Shown: piece by piece, positions 49,954 through 60,064 of the stretch
Position numbering within the stretch: position 1 is the first letter of the stretch
Layout of the letters: each line of letters starts with the position of its first letter
Notes under the pieces: generated by a model
What the model was told of the DNA's origin: nothing
Seen by the model: only the letters and a program-made list of their open reading frames with translations
Database searches by the model: none
Source: HK1 sp965220535
GTDB lineage: Bacteria > Pseudomonadota > Gammaproteobacteria > HK1
NCBI GenBank assembly: GCA_965220535.1
Contig: OZ244833.1
Coordinates: 2,356,001 to 2,420,000 of the forward strand
Length of the DNA: 64,000 bases
Direction of reading: 5' to 3'
Position numbers and translations under genes: made by a program

Positions 49954-51069
49954 ATGAGGCGGACGATCGATATCAATCTTGGCGAGCGGAGCTATCCGAT
50001 CCATGTCGGGAGCGGGATTTTGGGAGATCCCTCGCCGCTCGCCCCGCACGTCGCCGGGCGACAGGTCTTCGTGATCAGCGACGAGAATGTCGCCGGCATC
50101 TATCTCGACACCCTCGTTCGAGCCCTCGCCGGGTGTCGGCGAGTAGATACCCATATCATCCCCGCGGGCGAGCGCTCCAAGACCTTGGAGGGCCTGGCCT
50201 CCATCTTGAAGGCCCTTGCCGCGTGCCGTATCGGACGCGACGGAGTCGTCGTGGCTTTGGGGGGCGGAGTGGTCGGCGATATCGCGGGCTTCGCCGCCGC
50301 CTGCTATCAGCGCGGAGTGGACTTCGTGCAGGTCCCCACCACCTTGTTGGCGCAAGTCGATTCCTCGGTCGGCGGAAAAACCGGGATCAATCTCCCGGCG
50401 GGCAAGAATCTCGTCGGCGCCTTCCATCAGCCCCGTTGCGTGGTGATCGACACCGCGACCCTGGCCACCTTGGCCCCGCGCGAGATACGAGCGGGGTTCG
50501 CCGAGGTCGTCAAATACGGACTGATCGGAGATGCCGAGTTCTTCGCCTGGCTGGAAAAGAACGTCGATGCCCTGCTGGCCCTCGACGACGAGGCCATCGT
50601 CCACGCGGTCATTCGATCTTGCGAAGAAAAGGCGAAGCGAGTGATGGCCGACGAGCGCGAGAGCGGCCGGCGGGCGTTGCTCAATCTGGGGCATACCTTC
50701 GGTCATGCGATCGAAGCGGGAGCCGGTTATGGTCAGTGGTTGCACGGGGAGGCGGTGGCCGTCGGCACCCTGCTCGCGGCTCGTCTTTCGCAGCGCGAGG
50801 GTTGGCTCGACGAGGCGGAATACGCGCGGATCGAAGCGATCTTCGCGCAAGCGGGCCTGCCCTTGCGCATCCCGACGAGCCTGACCCCCGAGCGCATGCT
50901 GGAGCTGATGTCCTTGGATAAAAAGAACCGGGAAGGGAGGATGCGGCTGATCTTGTTGCGGCGCATCGGCGAAGCGGTGATCAGCGCCGACTTCGACCCC
51001 CTTTTCTTGCAAGAAACGCTTGTCGCCGCCGCGGCCCTCGCCCGGGACCCGGAGCATCTCGAGCCATGA
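49954..51069 (+). CDS. aroB: 3-dehydroquinate synthase
   Basis: A 371-residue NAD- and zinc-dependent enzyme converting DAHP to 3-dehydroquinate. The NAD-binding Gly-Gly-Gly-Val-Val-Gly-Asp is near 106-112, followed by Thr-Thr-Leu-Leu-Ala-Gln-Val-Asp-Ser-Ser-Val-Gly-Gly-Lys. The zinc ligands are Glu near 190 and the two His in Leu-Gly-His-Thr-Phe-Gly-His and Trp-Leu-His-Gly-Glu. The length is normal. It is in an operon with aroK, and its stop overlaps the dGTPase start by four bases. Confidence 0.96.
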   Translation: MRRTIDINLGERSYPIHVGSGILGDPSPLAPHVAGRQVFVISDENVAGIYLDTLVRALAGCRRVDTHIIPAGERSKTLEGLASILKALAACRIGRDGVVVALGGGVVGDIAGFAAACYQRGVDFVQVPTTLLAQVDSSVGGKTGINLPAGKNLVGAFHQPRCVVIDTATLATLAPREIRAGFAEVVKYGLIGDAEFFAWLEKNVDALLALDDEAIVHAVIRSCEEKAKRVMADERESGRRALLNLGHTFGHAIEAGAGYGQWLHGEAVAVGTLLAARLSQREGWLDEAEYARIEAIFAQAGLPLRIPTSLTPERMLELMSLDKKNREGRMRLILLRRIGEAVISADFDPLFLQETLVAAAALARDPEHLEP

Positions 51070-52214
51070 GCGCCCTTGCGCCGTGGGCCGTCAGCGAAGC
51101 CCGCTCTCGGGGACGGGCGCACCGTGAACGCAGCCATGCCTTCAGGGGCGAGTACCAGCGCGATCGCGACCGTATCATCCACAGCGCCGCATTTCGGCGC
51201 CTCGAATACAAAACGCAGGTATTCGTCAACCACGAAGGCGATATGTTCCGCACCCGCTTGACGCATACCCTCGAGGTGGCCCAGATTTCGCGCACGATCG
51301 CCCGCGCCCTCGCTCTCAACGAAGATCTCGTGGAGGCCATCGCCTTGGCCCACGATCTCGGCCACACCCCCTTCGGACACGCCGGGCAAAGAGCCCTCGA
51401 CGAATGCATGCACGATCACGGGAGGTTCGAGCACAACTTCCAGTCGCTGCGGGTGGTCGATCGATTGGAAACCCCCTATGCGGATTTCGATGGACTCAAT
51501 CTCACCTACGAAACCCGAGAAGGCATCTTGAAGCGCTGCCTGCCCGAAGACGCCCGCCGCATCGGCGATCTCGGACGCCGCTTTTTGGAAGGCGGCCAAC
51601 CCTCGCTCGAAGCCCAGTTGGCCAATCTTGCCGACGGAATCGCCTATAACAACCACGATGTCGATGACGGCCTGCGCGCCGGACTCCTCGATATCGACAC
51701 CCTCCTCGAGACGAACTTTTTCCGCGAAGAGTTCGAAGCCGTGCGAAAACGATGGCCCGGGCTCGCCGAAAAGCGATCGATCCGCGAAACGATCAGAGCG
51801 ATGATCGACCGCCAAGGAAGGGATCTGGTCGAAGCCAGTCGTCTTGCCATCGAAAAGGCCGCGCCGGCGGATGTCGATGATATTCGCGCCCGGCGCTCGC
51901 CCTTGATTCGCTTCGGCGAGGAGATGGACGCCCGCCAAAGAGAACTTCGAGAACTGCTCCATCGGGGTATGTACAACCACCCCCGCGTTCATCGCATGGC
52001 CAAAAAAGCGGGAAGCATCATCCACGATCTCTTCGATTGTTTTTTCGAAGACCCCCTCACCTTGCCCCTCGATATCGGAAAAGAAGTCGCCCGCATCCCA
52101 AACGACGACCCGGCGATCCGCGCCCGCATCGTCTCCGACTATATCGCCGGCATGACCGATCGCTTCGCCATCGCCGAGCATGCAAGACTCTTTTCCCCCG
52201 GGGTTCTGCCCTGA
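51066..52214 (+). CDS. Deoxyguanosinetriphosphate triphosphohydrolase-like protein
   Basis: A 382-residue HD-domain enzyme. The metal-binding His and His-Asp are in Arg-Leu-Thr-His-Thr-Leu-Glu-Val near 62 and Ala-Leu-Ala-His-Asp-Leu-Gly-His-Thr-Pro-Phe-Gly-His near 98. The shorter family without the E. coli Dgt insert hydrolyses dNTPs to nucleosides and triphosphate, and some members limit phage replication. The ATGA overlap with aroB shows coupling. A restriction-modification locus begins 147 bases downstream, but it is not coupled. Confidence 0.9.
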   Translation: MSALAPWAVSEARSRGRAHRERSHAFRGEYQRDRDRIIHSAAFRRLEYKTQVFVNHEGDMFRTRLTHTLEVAQISRTIARALALNEDLVEAIALAHDLGHTPFGHAGQRALDECMHDHGRFEHNFQSLRVVDRLETPYADFDGLNLTYETREGILKRCLPEDARRIGDLGRRFLEGGQPSLEAQLANLADGIAYNNHDVDDGLRAGLLDIDTLLETNFFREEFEAVRKRWPGLAEKRSIRETIRAMIDRQGRDLVEASRLAIEKAAPADVDDIRARRSPLIRFGEEMDARQRELRELLHRGMYNHPRVHRMAKKAGSIIHDLFDCFFEDPLTLPLDIGKEVARIPNDDPAIRARIVSDYIAGMTDRFAIAEHARLFSPGVLP

Positions 52215-52361
52215 TCGCCGGCTCGCCCCCTTTCCCATCGGGAGAGCCCTCGCCGAGCGAATATTTGCATCTTCGGACGAAGGCTCGTACTTTTTCGAGA
52301 AGCTCTTGTGTCAAAATCTATCTTGTTCGGAATCGATTCTTTTCGCAACGGAGATCGGACC

Positions 52362-55300
52362 ATGCCGGAACCGAGCGGTATCGACAGACTCAAGCGGAAG
52401 CTGCGCGAGATTTTCCAACTCGATCGGGGCGATCTGGATTTCGGCCTTTATCGAATCATGAACCTCAAAAACCGGGAGATCGTCGATTTCTTGGACAATC
52501 GGCTGCTGCCGCAGGTCGCCGAGGCCTTGGATATCATCGCCAAGGCCGATAATGCCGCATTGCGAGAAGATCTGGAACGAGCGATCGATCAGGCACGGGA
52601 TATAGGAGTCGAACCCGACGACACGCCCAAAGTGCGAGAGATCAGACGCAAGTTGCAATCCGTCGAAGAGGATAAGCGAGCGGAGGTCGATACCTATAAT
52701 CATCTCTATAACTTTTTCTCGCGCTATTATCGCGAAGGGGATTTCATTTCGCTAAGACGTTATAAGGGAGAAGGAAAGGAAGCCTACGCCATTCCTTATA
52801 ACGGCGAGGAAGTGAAACTGCATTGGGCGAATGCCGATCAGTACTATATCAAGACCACCGAAAATTATTCTTCGTATGCCTTTGTTCCGAAAGAAAATTC
52901 GGGGGGGGGGGGGTAAATATTTCAATGCCGAGAGGGTCAACTTCGAAATCACCGCTGCCGACAACGAAAAAGATGCGATTCAATCGGCCGAGGGTGAGCA
53001 TCGATATTTTTTGCTAGCCGACGATTTCCTACGAGAGGATAAAGAAGAAGGGCAGCTGTATTTATATTTCGAACATCGTCCATTGAAGGTAGCCGAGAAA
53101 GAAAAATATAAACTCAAGGGTGCGAAGGGACAGCAATCGATCAATCAAGCATCTCAGGCGAGGGTCTTCGCCGCTTTGGAGCATTCTCCCGAATGGAGTG
53201 CGATCTTGGGCGCGAAGGCGCCGACGGAAGCGGATCCCGATCGTACCGTCCTCGGCAAGCATTTGGCAATCTACACCTCCAAAAACAGCTTCGACTATTT
53301 CATCCACAAGAATTTGGGAGGTTTTTTACGCCGGGAATTGGATAACTACCTGAAAAGCGAAGTCATCTCGTTCGACAATCTCGAAGCCGATACCCCGCCT
53401 TCGTCTTTCGCTCGCGATTTGGCACAGGTGCGAGCGATCAAAAGCGTCGGCGAAAAGATCATCGATTTCATCGCCCAGATCGAGAATTTCCAAAAACGAC
53501 TCTGGCTCAAAAAGAAATTCGTCCTCGAAACGCAGTATTGCATCACGTTGGATAAAATTCCCGAATCCCTCTATCCGGAAATTTGCGGCAACGACGATCA
53601 GCATCGAGAATGGCAGGATTTATTCGCCATCGACGAGTTGGAGGGAAGCGATCGATTGACGCCGGAATTTCTATCGGATAATCGATATTTGATTTTGGAC
53701 ACCCGTCATTTCCCGCGATCTTTCGTCGACTCGCTGTTGGCCGAACTCTCCGCCGCCGGCAATATCGAAGATCATACGACCGGGTTGTTGGTTCACAGCG
53801 AGAATTTTCAGGCGCTCAATTTGCTGAGGAGAAGGTATCAAGGAAAAATGAAATGTGTCTATATCGATCCTCCCTATAATACGAACGCCTCCGAGATCCT
53901 TTATAAGAACGATTATAAGCATTCGTCGTGGCTTTCACTGATTGAAAACAGAGCCCACCTCGCGCGTTTTTTCCTTGAAAGCAAGGGTGTGTTCGTTTGC
54001 GCCATCGACGATTCGGAGATGCATAAACTCTCTGATTTACTGGAAATTTCCTTTCCGAATTTCGCCCGCAACGTTGTCGTCGTCAATCATCACCCCGGGG
54101 GAGCGGGGTTGGCCGATGCCAATCTTTCCAGCACCCATGAATATGCGTTATTCATGACCCCGGCGGGGCATAAAATTCTTCAAGGCGAGGGGAGAGCGGA
54201 AGGCGATACCGTAAAAACTTCGTTGATGCGAGGCGGTAGCGGAGACAATAATGCCAGAAGCGGCAGACCCAATAGTTTTTATGCTTTCTTGATCGATCCG
54301 AACTCGTCCGAAGTTATGGGGGTGGAGCCGCCGCCCGCCATGGGTGTCGAATATCCGAAGGAGGATACCCTCAAGGGGTATCGTAGGATCTATCCGGTCT
54401 CCGAAAGCGGCTTCGAAGGGGTTTGGCGGCGCAGCTACAAAACAGTCCGGGACTCTTTGGCGGCGGGGGAAATCGTTTGTCAAAATGGCAAAACGCTTTA
54501 TTTGATAAAAGATGCCTCAGGCAACCGAAAGCCGTTGTTCAGCAATTGGACCGAAAAATGCTTCAATGCCACCGTACATGGAACCAACCTTTTGAAAAAG
54601 ATGATAGGCAAAACCGGGTCGTTTCCCTATCCGAAGTCCGTTTTTACCGTTCAACGCTGCATCGATGCCTGTCTTTCGAAGGATAGCGATAGCATGATTT
54701 TGGACTATTTCGCCGGATCCGGAACGACGGGTCATGCGGTTATCGACATGAATCGGCGAGATCGGAGGAATCGCTTCTTTGTCCTCGTGGAGCTAGGCCA
54801 CCACTTCGACGATGTCCTTTTGCCGAGAGTCAAAAAAGCGGCTTATTCAAGTCAGTGGAAAGAAGGCAAGCCCGTCGATCGAGAAGGCACGACGCAACTG
54901 TTCAAATATATCAGGCTCGAGTCCTACGAGGATACCCTGGACAGTTTGAGCGTCAGTCGGCCGGACGATCTGCTTCGCGAGCACGAGGAATATCAGCTGC
55001 GCTATTCCTTGTCGGCGGAAACGCAAGCCAGCGCATCTTTGCTCGGCGAGGATTTCGTCGATCCGGAGAAATACCGATTGTCGGTGGTTCGATCGGGTGC
55101 GCGCAAAGAAGTCTCGGTCGATCTGGCCGAGACTTTCAACTTTCTCCTCGGACTTGAAGTACATCGTCGCCGCCGATTGGAAGGGGTGTCGGCGATCGAA
55201 GGGATCGAGCCCGGCGGGGAACGCTCTTTGATCCTGTGGCGTTGCTTGGACAGGCTCGATGCTTCGGCTCTCGATGCGTGGTTTGTCCGCCATCGGCAGT

Positions 55301-55446
55301 CTTTCGGCCGCGAGATAAGACGAATTTATGTCAACGGAGATCATACGCTGAATGCCTCCAAAACCCCCGAAGATCAATGGGAAGCGTTGGTCATCGAACC
55401 GATCTTCCGGCGGTTGATGTTCGAAGATTCCGGTGATCGGCCATGA
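52362..55446 (+). CDS. Type III DNA adenine methyltransferase (Mod), phase-variable, out of frame here
   Basis: Read through, this is one N6-adenine methyltransferase of about 1027 residues, split by 13 G at 52901-52913. In this copy translation stops at 52914-52916 after 184 residues (ending Ser-Gly-Gly-Gly-Gly). With 12 G the frame continues as Gly-Lys-Tyr-Phe-Asn to 55446. The restored protein has a roughly 350-residue N-terminal region. The catalytic Asp-Pro-Pro-Tyr is at about 502 and the AdoMet motif Phe-Ala-Gly-Ser-Gly-Thr-Thr-Gly at about 783, the beta-class order of type III Mod. An ACGGAG element eight bases before the ATG at 52362 sets the start; an ATG 54 bases upstream is less likely. 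GC is lower than in neighbours, which suggests transfer. Its end overlaps the restriction gene (ATGA). Confidence 0.9.
52901..52913 (+). repeat. Poly-G tract of 13 inside mod: phase-variation switch
   Basis: Thirteen G in a row. Counting from the mod start, 13 G gives a stop three bases later, while 12 (or 9, or 15) joins the two halves in frame. The sequence on both sides is plainly one methyltransferase. This is a typical slipped-strand phase-variation site, though an assembly error in a homopolymer would look the same. Confidence 0.93.
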
Positions 55447-58400
55447 ATCGTCTGGAAAAACGCATGGTGTTGCACCGCTTTATATGCCATCGATTTGGAT
55501 ATGCCGACTTGCGCAGCATCCTGCGCGAGATGAATGCGCCGGGGCATCGAAGCGGAGAGGATCGACAAAGCATCTACGCCCGGTGCTTGATGGAAAAAAT
55601 GCCTGCCGCCGCCGCCCTTACCCGCGATGAAATAGACCGCTTCGATCGAAATATCGAGCGGATCGGTCGCCGTTTGAAGATCGGCGAGGATGAAGAAAGA
55701 TCGTGGAAGGCCTTTCAATATCTGGCATTGTTGTTCACGGAGTGTTATTTGGATTTGCTCGGCGACAAAGAGGGATTGGTCGAGGCATTGAATCGTTGGA
55801 TTCGAATGGACCCGATGGCATCGGATATCGCCGAATACGAGATCGACCAGCTCGATACCCTGGCCTTTCAAAGCGCGACCGGCTCGGGAAAAACCCTCTT
55901 GTTACACGCCCATATCCATCAATATCTCAATCATCTCGAGAGCATGGGACGCAGGCATACGCTCGATAAAATCATCTTGGTCACCCCGGACGAGGGCTTG
56001 TCGAAACAACATCTGCGTGAACTGAGGAAAAGCGGGATAGCGGCAAGGCTTTTTTCCGATACTCCGGAATCATCGGGGCTGTTGTCGATCGACGGGGATA
56101 TCGTCGATATCATCGACCTGCACAAGTTGAGCGATGCTCCGGGTATCAAGCGTGTTTCGTTGGAGTCCTTCGGCGAAAACAATCTGGTGCTGGTCGATGA
56201 AGGGCATTTGGGTACCGGTGGAAAGAAATGGCGCAACCATCGCAAGCAGCTGGGGCTCAACGGTTTTACCTTCGAATACTCGGCGACCTTCAATCAGGCG
56301 GTCGCCGGCAATACCACCGATATGCGGGGGATGCGAGACGAGTACGGAAAATCGATCCTTTTCGACTATTCGTATAAATATTTTCACGAAGACGGCTACG
56401 GAAAAAACTATCGAATCTCCAATCTGAAGCAGACCGACGACGACCGATTGAACGATCGTTATCTCCTCGCCTGTTTGCTCATGTTCTACCAACAATGCAG
56501 GATTCATGCCGACAAGGGTGGACAATGGCTCGATTTCAACCTCTCTCGCCCTTTATGCGTATTTCTCGGCAGAACGGTGACCGGCAATGCCAAGCAATCG
56601 GAAACCCGAAGCGACGTGATTCGCATCGTGCAATTCATATCGAAGGCCCTCGGCGGGATGCTCGATGATCTAAGAGCCATCATCGAAGGCCCTTCCGGTT
56701 TGATGGATGCCAAGGATCAAGATCCCTTCGCGAATTCCTTCGCCTATCTGAAATCTCGCTGGGATTCGTACGAGGAGCTCTACCGCGATCTGCTAAAGAC
56801 GGTCTTTCACGGGAAAGGTCGACTCCGCGTGATGCATCTGGCGGGAGCGGATGAAATACAGCTACGAACGGGCGACTCGACCCCCTTCGGGGTGATCAAT
56901 GTCGGCGATGCCGCGGGCCTTTATCAAAAACTCTCGGATAAATCCAAAGGTGGGGGATATTCCTGCGAAAAGGATCATTTCAACCCCCCGCTCTTCGACT
57001 CGGTGGATAGAGAGGGCTCGCCCGTCAATATGGTGATCGGGGCGCGAAAGTTCATCGCCGGTTGGAATTCCTGGCGAGTCAGCACGATGGGACTGATGCA
57101 TGTCGGTACCGGCGAAGGACCGCAGATCATCCAGATGTTCGGGCGCGGAGTGCGGCTCAAAGGATATGGCTGGTCTCTCAAGCGTCACACCGAGTTACCG
57201 GATATCGAGGTCGCCGACAGTCAACATCTCGCTTTGTTGGAGACCCTCAATATCTTCGGCCTCAAGGCCAACTATATGAACAAGTTCAAGGAATATCTGC
57301 AGCAAGACGGATTGGAAGTCGAACGGGTGGTGTTGCGTTTTCCGACTTCCCCGCAGCTGCGACAGCATCATCTAAAGCAGATTCGAAAGAACCCGATGGC
57401 CGGCGAATTCGAATATTCCGAATATCGACTGCAACTTTCGAGCGACGGGTATGAAAAACAAAAGCCGGTCTCTCTCGATCGCTATAGAAGTTTGGAGATA
57501 TTGCAATCGCAAGAATCCGGTCTCGCAGTTCAAGGCGAGAGAAACAGAGGCTCTCTCGACGCCCTCCATCGACGGTTGATCGATTGGCAAAGGGTTTATC
57601 ACCGAACGATAGAGCGCAAACACCGCTCGGGCTTGCATAACTTGACGATTCGACCAGAAACGATCCGAGCGTTATTCGAAAAATCGGATTGGTATCATCT
57701 GTATATCCGTCCGGAAAAACTGCAATTTCATTCCTACGAGCAGATTCGGGAATGGGAAGATCTGGCGGTCGATCTGATTTGCCTTTATGCCCGACAATAC
57801 TGGAGATACGAGCGTAGCCGCTGGGAACACGATCACTTGGAAGTGTTCGAACTTGACGAGAGCGACGAAAATATGATCGGCAGCTACGAAGTTTCGATCG
57901 AGGCATCGGAAGAACGGCTGATTGCGGAGATCGAAGATCTCATCGAAGCCATTTCCACGGAGCGCTTCCCCGAGGACTTCGAAAAAATACTCGATCACTC
58001 CGGGGAGGGAAGGATCTCGGCTCTCTTTCCCTCTTTTCACGCCTATATTCCCATCCTCTATGCTGATCGGAATGTCGGCGAAAAAGTCAAGGCGATTCCT
58101 GTCTTGCTCAATGACGGCGAGGCTCGATTGCTTCGATATTTGAGGGATCTTTTGCAGGCCGAAGAGGGTGATGAGAGGAAATTCTTTTCCGACAGGAAAA
58201 TTTATTTGATGAGAAACCAGTCCCGAGGACGGGGCATTTCCTTTTTCGATGACTATGCTTTTTATCCCGATTTCATCCTTTGGATGGTCAAAGACAATCG
58301 TCAGGATATCCTGTTCATCGATCCCAAGGGGATGGTTTTTTATGACGATAGAACCCACTCCAAGGTCGAACTCCATCGCAATATCAAAGAAACCGAAGCG

Positions 58401-58586
58401 AAAATCAGAAAAACGCACGCGGGGGTTTTTCTCCATTCCTATATTTGGTCGGTCAGCGATTATCGAAGCATCAACGCCCTCGGTCGAAATCGTTCGCGAC
58501 AGGATTGGGAGGCCAAGGGGGTTTATTTCGCCGCGGAGAAAGAAAAGGGCCTGTTCCGGCTTTTGCGCCACGCAACCGAAAACTGA
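55443..58586 (+). CDS. Type III restriction enzyme subunit (Res)
   Basis: A 1047-residue superfamily 2 helicase-nuclease. Walker A Thr-Gly-Ser-Gly-Lys-Thr is near 146-151, motif II Asp-Glu-Gly-His near 252-255, motif III Tyr-Ser-Ala-Thr-Phe near 280, and Gly-Arg-Gly-Val-Arg-Leu-Lys (motif VI region) near 568. A C-terminal nuclease of the PD-(D/E)xK type follows: Tyr-Pro-Asp-Phe near 941-944 and Phe-Ile-Asp-Pro-Lys-Gly near 957-962. With Mod it would cut unmodified DNA between two recognition sites. The frame is intact. In the Mod-OFF state Res should be inactive or unstable, because Mod provides site recognition. Low GC, like mod. Confidence 0.9.
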   Translation: MNRLEKRMVLHRFICHRFGYADLRSILREMNAPGHRSGEDRQSIYARCLMEKMPAAAALTRDEIDRFDRNIERIGRRLKIGEDEERSWKAFQYLALLFTECYLDLLGDKEGLVEALNRWIRMDPMASDIAEYEIDQLDTLAFQSATGSGKTLLLHAHIHQYLNHLESMGRRHTLDKIILVTPDEGLSKQHLRELRKSGIAARLFSDTPESSGLLSIDGDIVDIIDLHKLSDAPGIKRVSLESFGENNLVLVDEGHLGTGGKKWRNHRKQLGLNGFTFEYSATFNQAVAGNTTDMRGMRDEYGKSILFDYSYKYFHEDGYGKNYRISNLKQTDDDRLNDRYLLACLLMFYQQCRIHADKGGQWLDFNLSRPLCVFLGRTVTGNAKQSETRSDVIRIVQFISKALGGMLDDLRAIIEGPSGLMDAKDQDPFANSFAYLKSRWDSYEELYRDLLKTVFHGKGRLRVMHLAGADEIQLRTGDSTPFGVINVGDAAGLYQKLSDKSKGGGYSCEKDHFNPPLFDSVDREGSPVNMVIGARKFIAGWNSWRVSTMGLMHVGTGEGPQIIQMFGRGVRLKGYGWSLKRHTELPDIEVADSQHLALLETLNIFGLKANYMNKFKEYLQQDGLEVERVVLRFPTSPQLRQHHLKQIRKNPMAGEFEYSEYRLQLSSDGYEKQKPVSLDRYRSLEILQSQESGLAVQGERNRGSLDALHRRLIDWQRVYHRTIERKHRSGLHNLTIRPETIRALFEKSDWYHLYIRPEKLQFHSYEQIREWEDLAVDLICLYARQYWRYERSRWEHDHLEVFELDESDENMIGSYEVSIEASEERLIAEIEDLIEAISTERFPEDFEKILDHSGEGRISALFPSFHAYIPILYADRNVGEKVKAIPVLLNDGEARLLRYLRDLLQAEEGDERKFFSDRKIYLMRNQSRGRGISFFDDYAFYPDFILWMVKDNRQDILFIDPKGMVFYDDRTHSKVELHRNIKETEAKIRKTHAGVFLHSYIWSVSDYRSINALGRNRSRQDWEAKGVYFAAEKEKGLFRLLRHATEN

Positions 58587-59002
58587 TTCCGGTCGTCATT
58601 TCGACCCCGACGAAGAATGACGGGTCGAATATCGAAAAAACGATACTCCTCTTGCTTCCCTTGTCGGCGAGGCGTCCCTCGTATTCGCTTCGCCGCTCGT
58701 TTTGTCGGATATCCGTTCCGCCCGGTATTCGGAAAATGCAAGAATATCTTCTTGCGGACAAAGCGTTTGCGGACAAAATGGATGATTCCTCGGTATCATA
58801 TCCACCTCGTCCTCGTCGATCTTTTTTCGATAGCGGTCGACGAACGAAGAAAAACTCTCGATCTTCACGATAGCGGCGCTTTATAGGCGGCGAAAAGCCC
58901 GATGAGATAGATATTTCCGTATTCCTCGCCCGAGTCCGGGGTCGATCCGATATCGGGGCGTGTCTTCGTTTGCGGCAAACTGATGCAAGGGATAGGTGAA
59001 CG
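58587..59002. other. 416-base spacer after the restriction locus
   Basis: No gene was recognised. Overlapping dyads (CGTCATT with AATGACG, and TTCGACCC with GGGTCGAA) lie just after the res stop at about 58595-58626 and may end transcription, but no T-run follows. An imperfect duplication with a 15-bp period (CTTGCGGACAAAGCG, then TTTGCGGACAAAATG) is at 58751-58780. Confidence 0.5.
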
Positions 59003-60064
59003 GTGGAAAATGATCGTTTTTTGCGGGCGTTGGCTCGGCAGCCGGTCGACCGCACTCCGGTGTGGTTGATGCGCCAGGCCGGTCGCTATTTGCCGGAGTA
59101 CCGGGAAATTCGGCAGCGGGCGGGGAGTTTTCTCGCTTTGTGCAGCACTCCGGATCTGGCTTGCGAAGTGACGTTGCAGCCGTTGCGCCGATACGACTTG
59201 GATGCCGCGATCCTGTTTTCCGATATTTTGACCATTCCGTGGGCGATGGGTTTGGGATTGGAATTCGTCGAGGGAGAGGGGCCGCGTTTTCGTCATCCGC
59301 TGCGCACGAAGGCGGATATCGATAGGCTGGGGGTTCCGGATCCGGAAGACGATCTCGGCTTCGTGATGGAGACCGTCCGTATCGTCCGGCGCGAGATCGA
59401 TGGCCGGCTGCCCTTGATCGGTTTTGCCGGAAGCCCTTGGACCCTGGCGACCTATATGATCGAAGGGCAGGGTTCGCGGACTTTCAATCGCGCCAAACGC
59501 TTGCTTTTGGAAGACCCCGCCGCCTCGCATCGGCTGTTGACGACGCTGGCGGATGCCACCGTCGAATACCTGAGGGCGCAGGTGCAAGCGGGGGCGCAAG
59601 CGTTGATGATCTTCGATACTTGGGGCGGGGTGCTCACCACTCCGGCGTGGCACGAGTTTTCGCTCGCTTATATGCGTCGCATCGTCGAGGCTTTGCCTGC
59701 GGAGCACGAGGGGGCCAAGGTGCCGGTGATCCTCTTCACCAAGGCCGGGGAGGGCTGGCTGGAATCGATGGCGAGCAGCGGTTGCGATGCCGTGGGGCTC
59801 GATTGGAGAACGGATATGGGAGCCGCCCGCAAACGCATCGGCGATCGGGTGGCGCTACAGGGCAACCTCGATCCCTGCACCTTGCTCGCTTCGCCGGCTT
59901 GTATCCGCGGCGAGGTCGAGCGCATCCTCGCCGAATACGGTTCGGGCTCAGGTCATGTTTTCAACCTCGGGCACGGGATCACTCCCGATGTCGATCCCGA
60001 GCATGTTCGAGCGTGTATCGAAGCGGTGCATGAATTCAGTCCCGCTTGGCATCGTCGGGGATGA
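59003..60064 (+). CDS. hemE: Uroporphyrinogen decarboxylase
   Basis: A 353-residue enzyme of heme synthesis that decarboxylates uroporphyrinogen III to coproporphyrinogen III. The signature Pro-Val-Trp-Leu-Met-Arg-Gln-Ala-Gly-Arg-Tyr-Leu-Pro-Glu-Tyr is near 19-33. The catalytic Asp is in Leu-Phe-Ser-Asp-Ile-Leu near 74, and the C-terminal Phe-Asn-Leu-Gly-His-Gly-Ile is present. It is colinear with E. coli HemE (354). The start is GTG at 59003, with an AGG element about six bases upstream. The stop overlaps the DUF368 gene start. Confidence 0.96.
   Translation: MENDRFLRALARQPVDRTPVWLMRQAGRYLPEYREIRQRAGSFLALCSTPDLACEVTLQPLRRYDLDAAILFSDILTIPWAMGLGLEFVEGEGPRFRHPLRTKADIDRLGVPDPEDDLGFVMETVRIVRREIDGRLPLIGFAGSPWTLATYMIEGQGSRTFNRAKRLLLEDPAASHRLLTTLADATVEYLRAQVQAGAQALMIFDTWGGVLTTPAWHEFSLAYMRRIVEALPAEHEGAKVPVILFTKAGEGWLESMASSGCDAVGLDWRTDMGAARKRIGDRVALQGNLDPCTLLASPACIRGEVERILAEYGSGSGHVFNLGHGITPDVDPEHVRACIEAVHEFSPAWHRRG

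Noticed and set aside
52831..55446. The downstream half of mod as an independent gene starting at 52831
   Set aside because: Its first 23 codons are the wrong frame of the upstream half of mod and give unrelated sequence. Homology resumes only after the G tract, so it is one gene with a frameshift.
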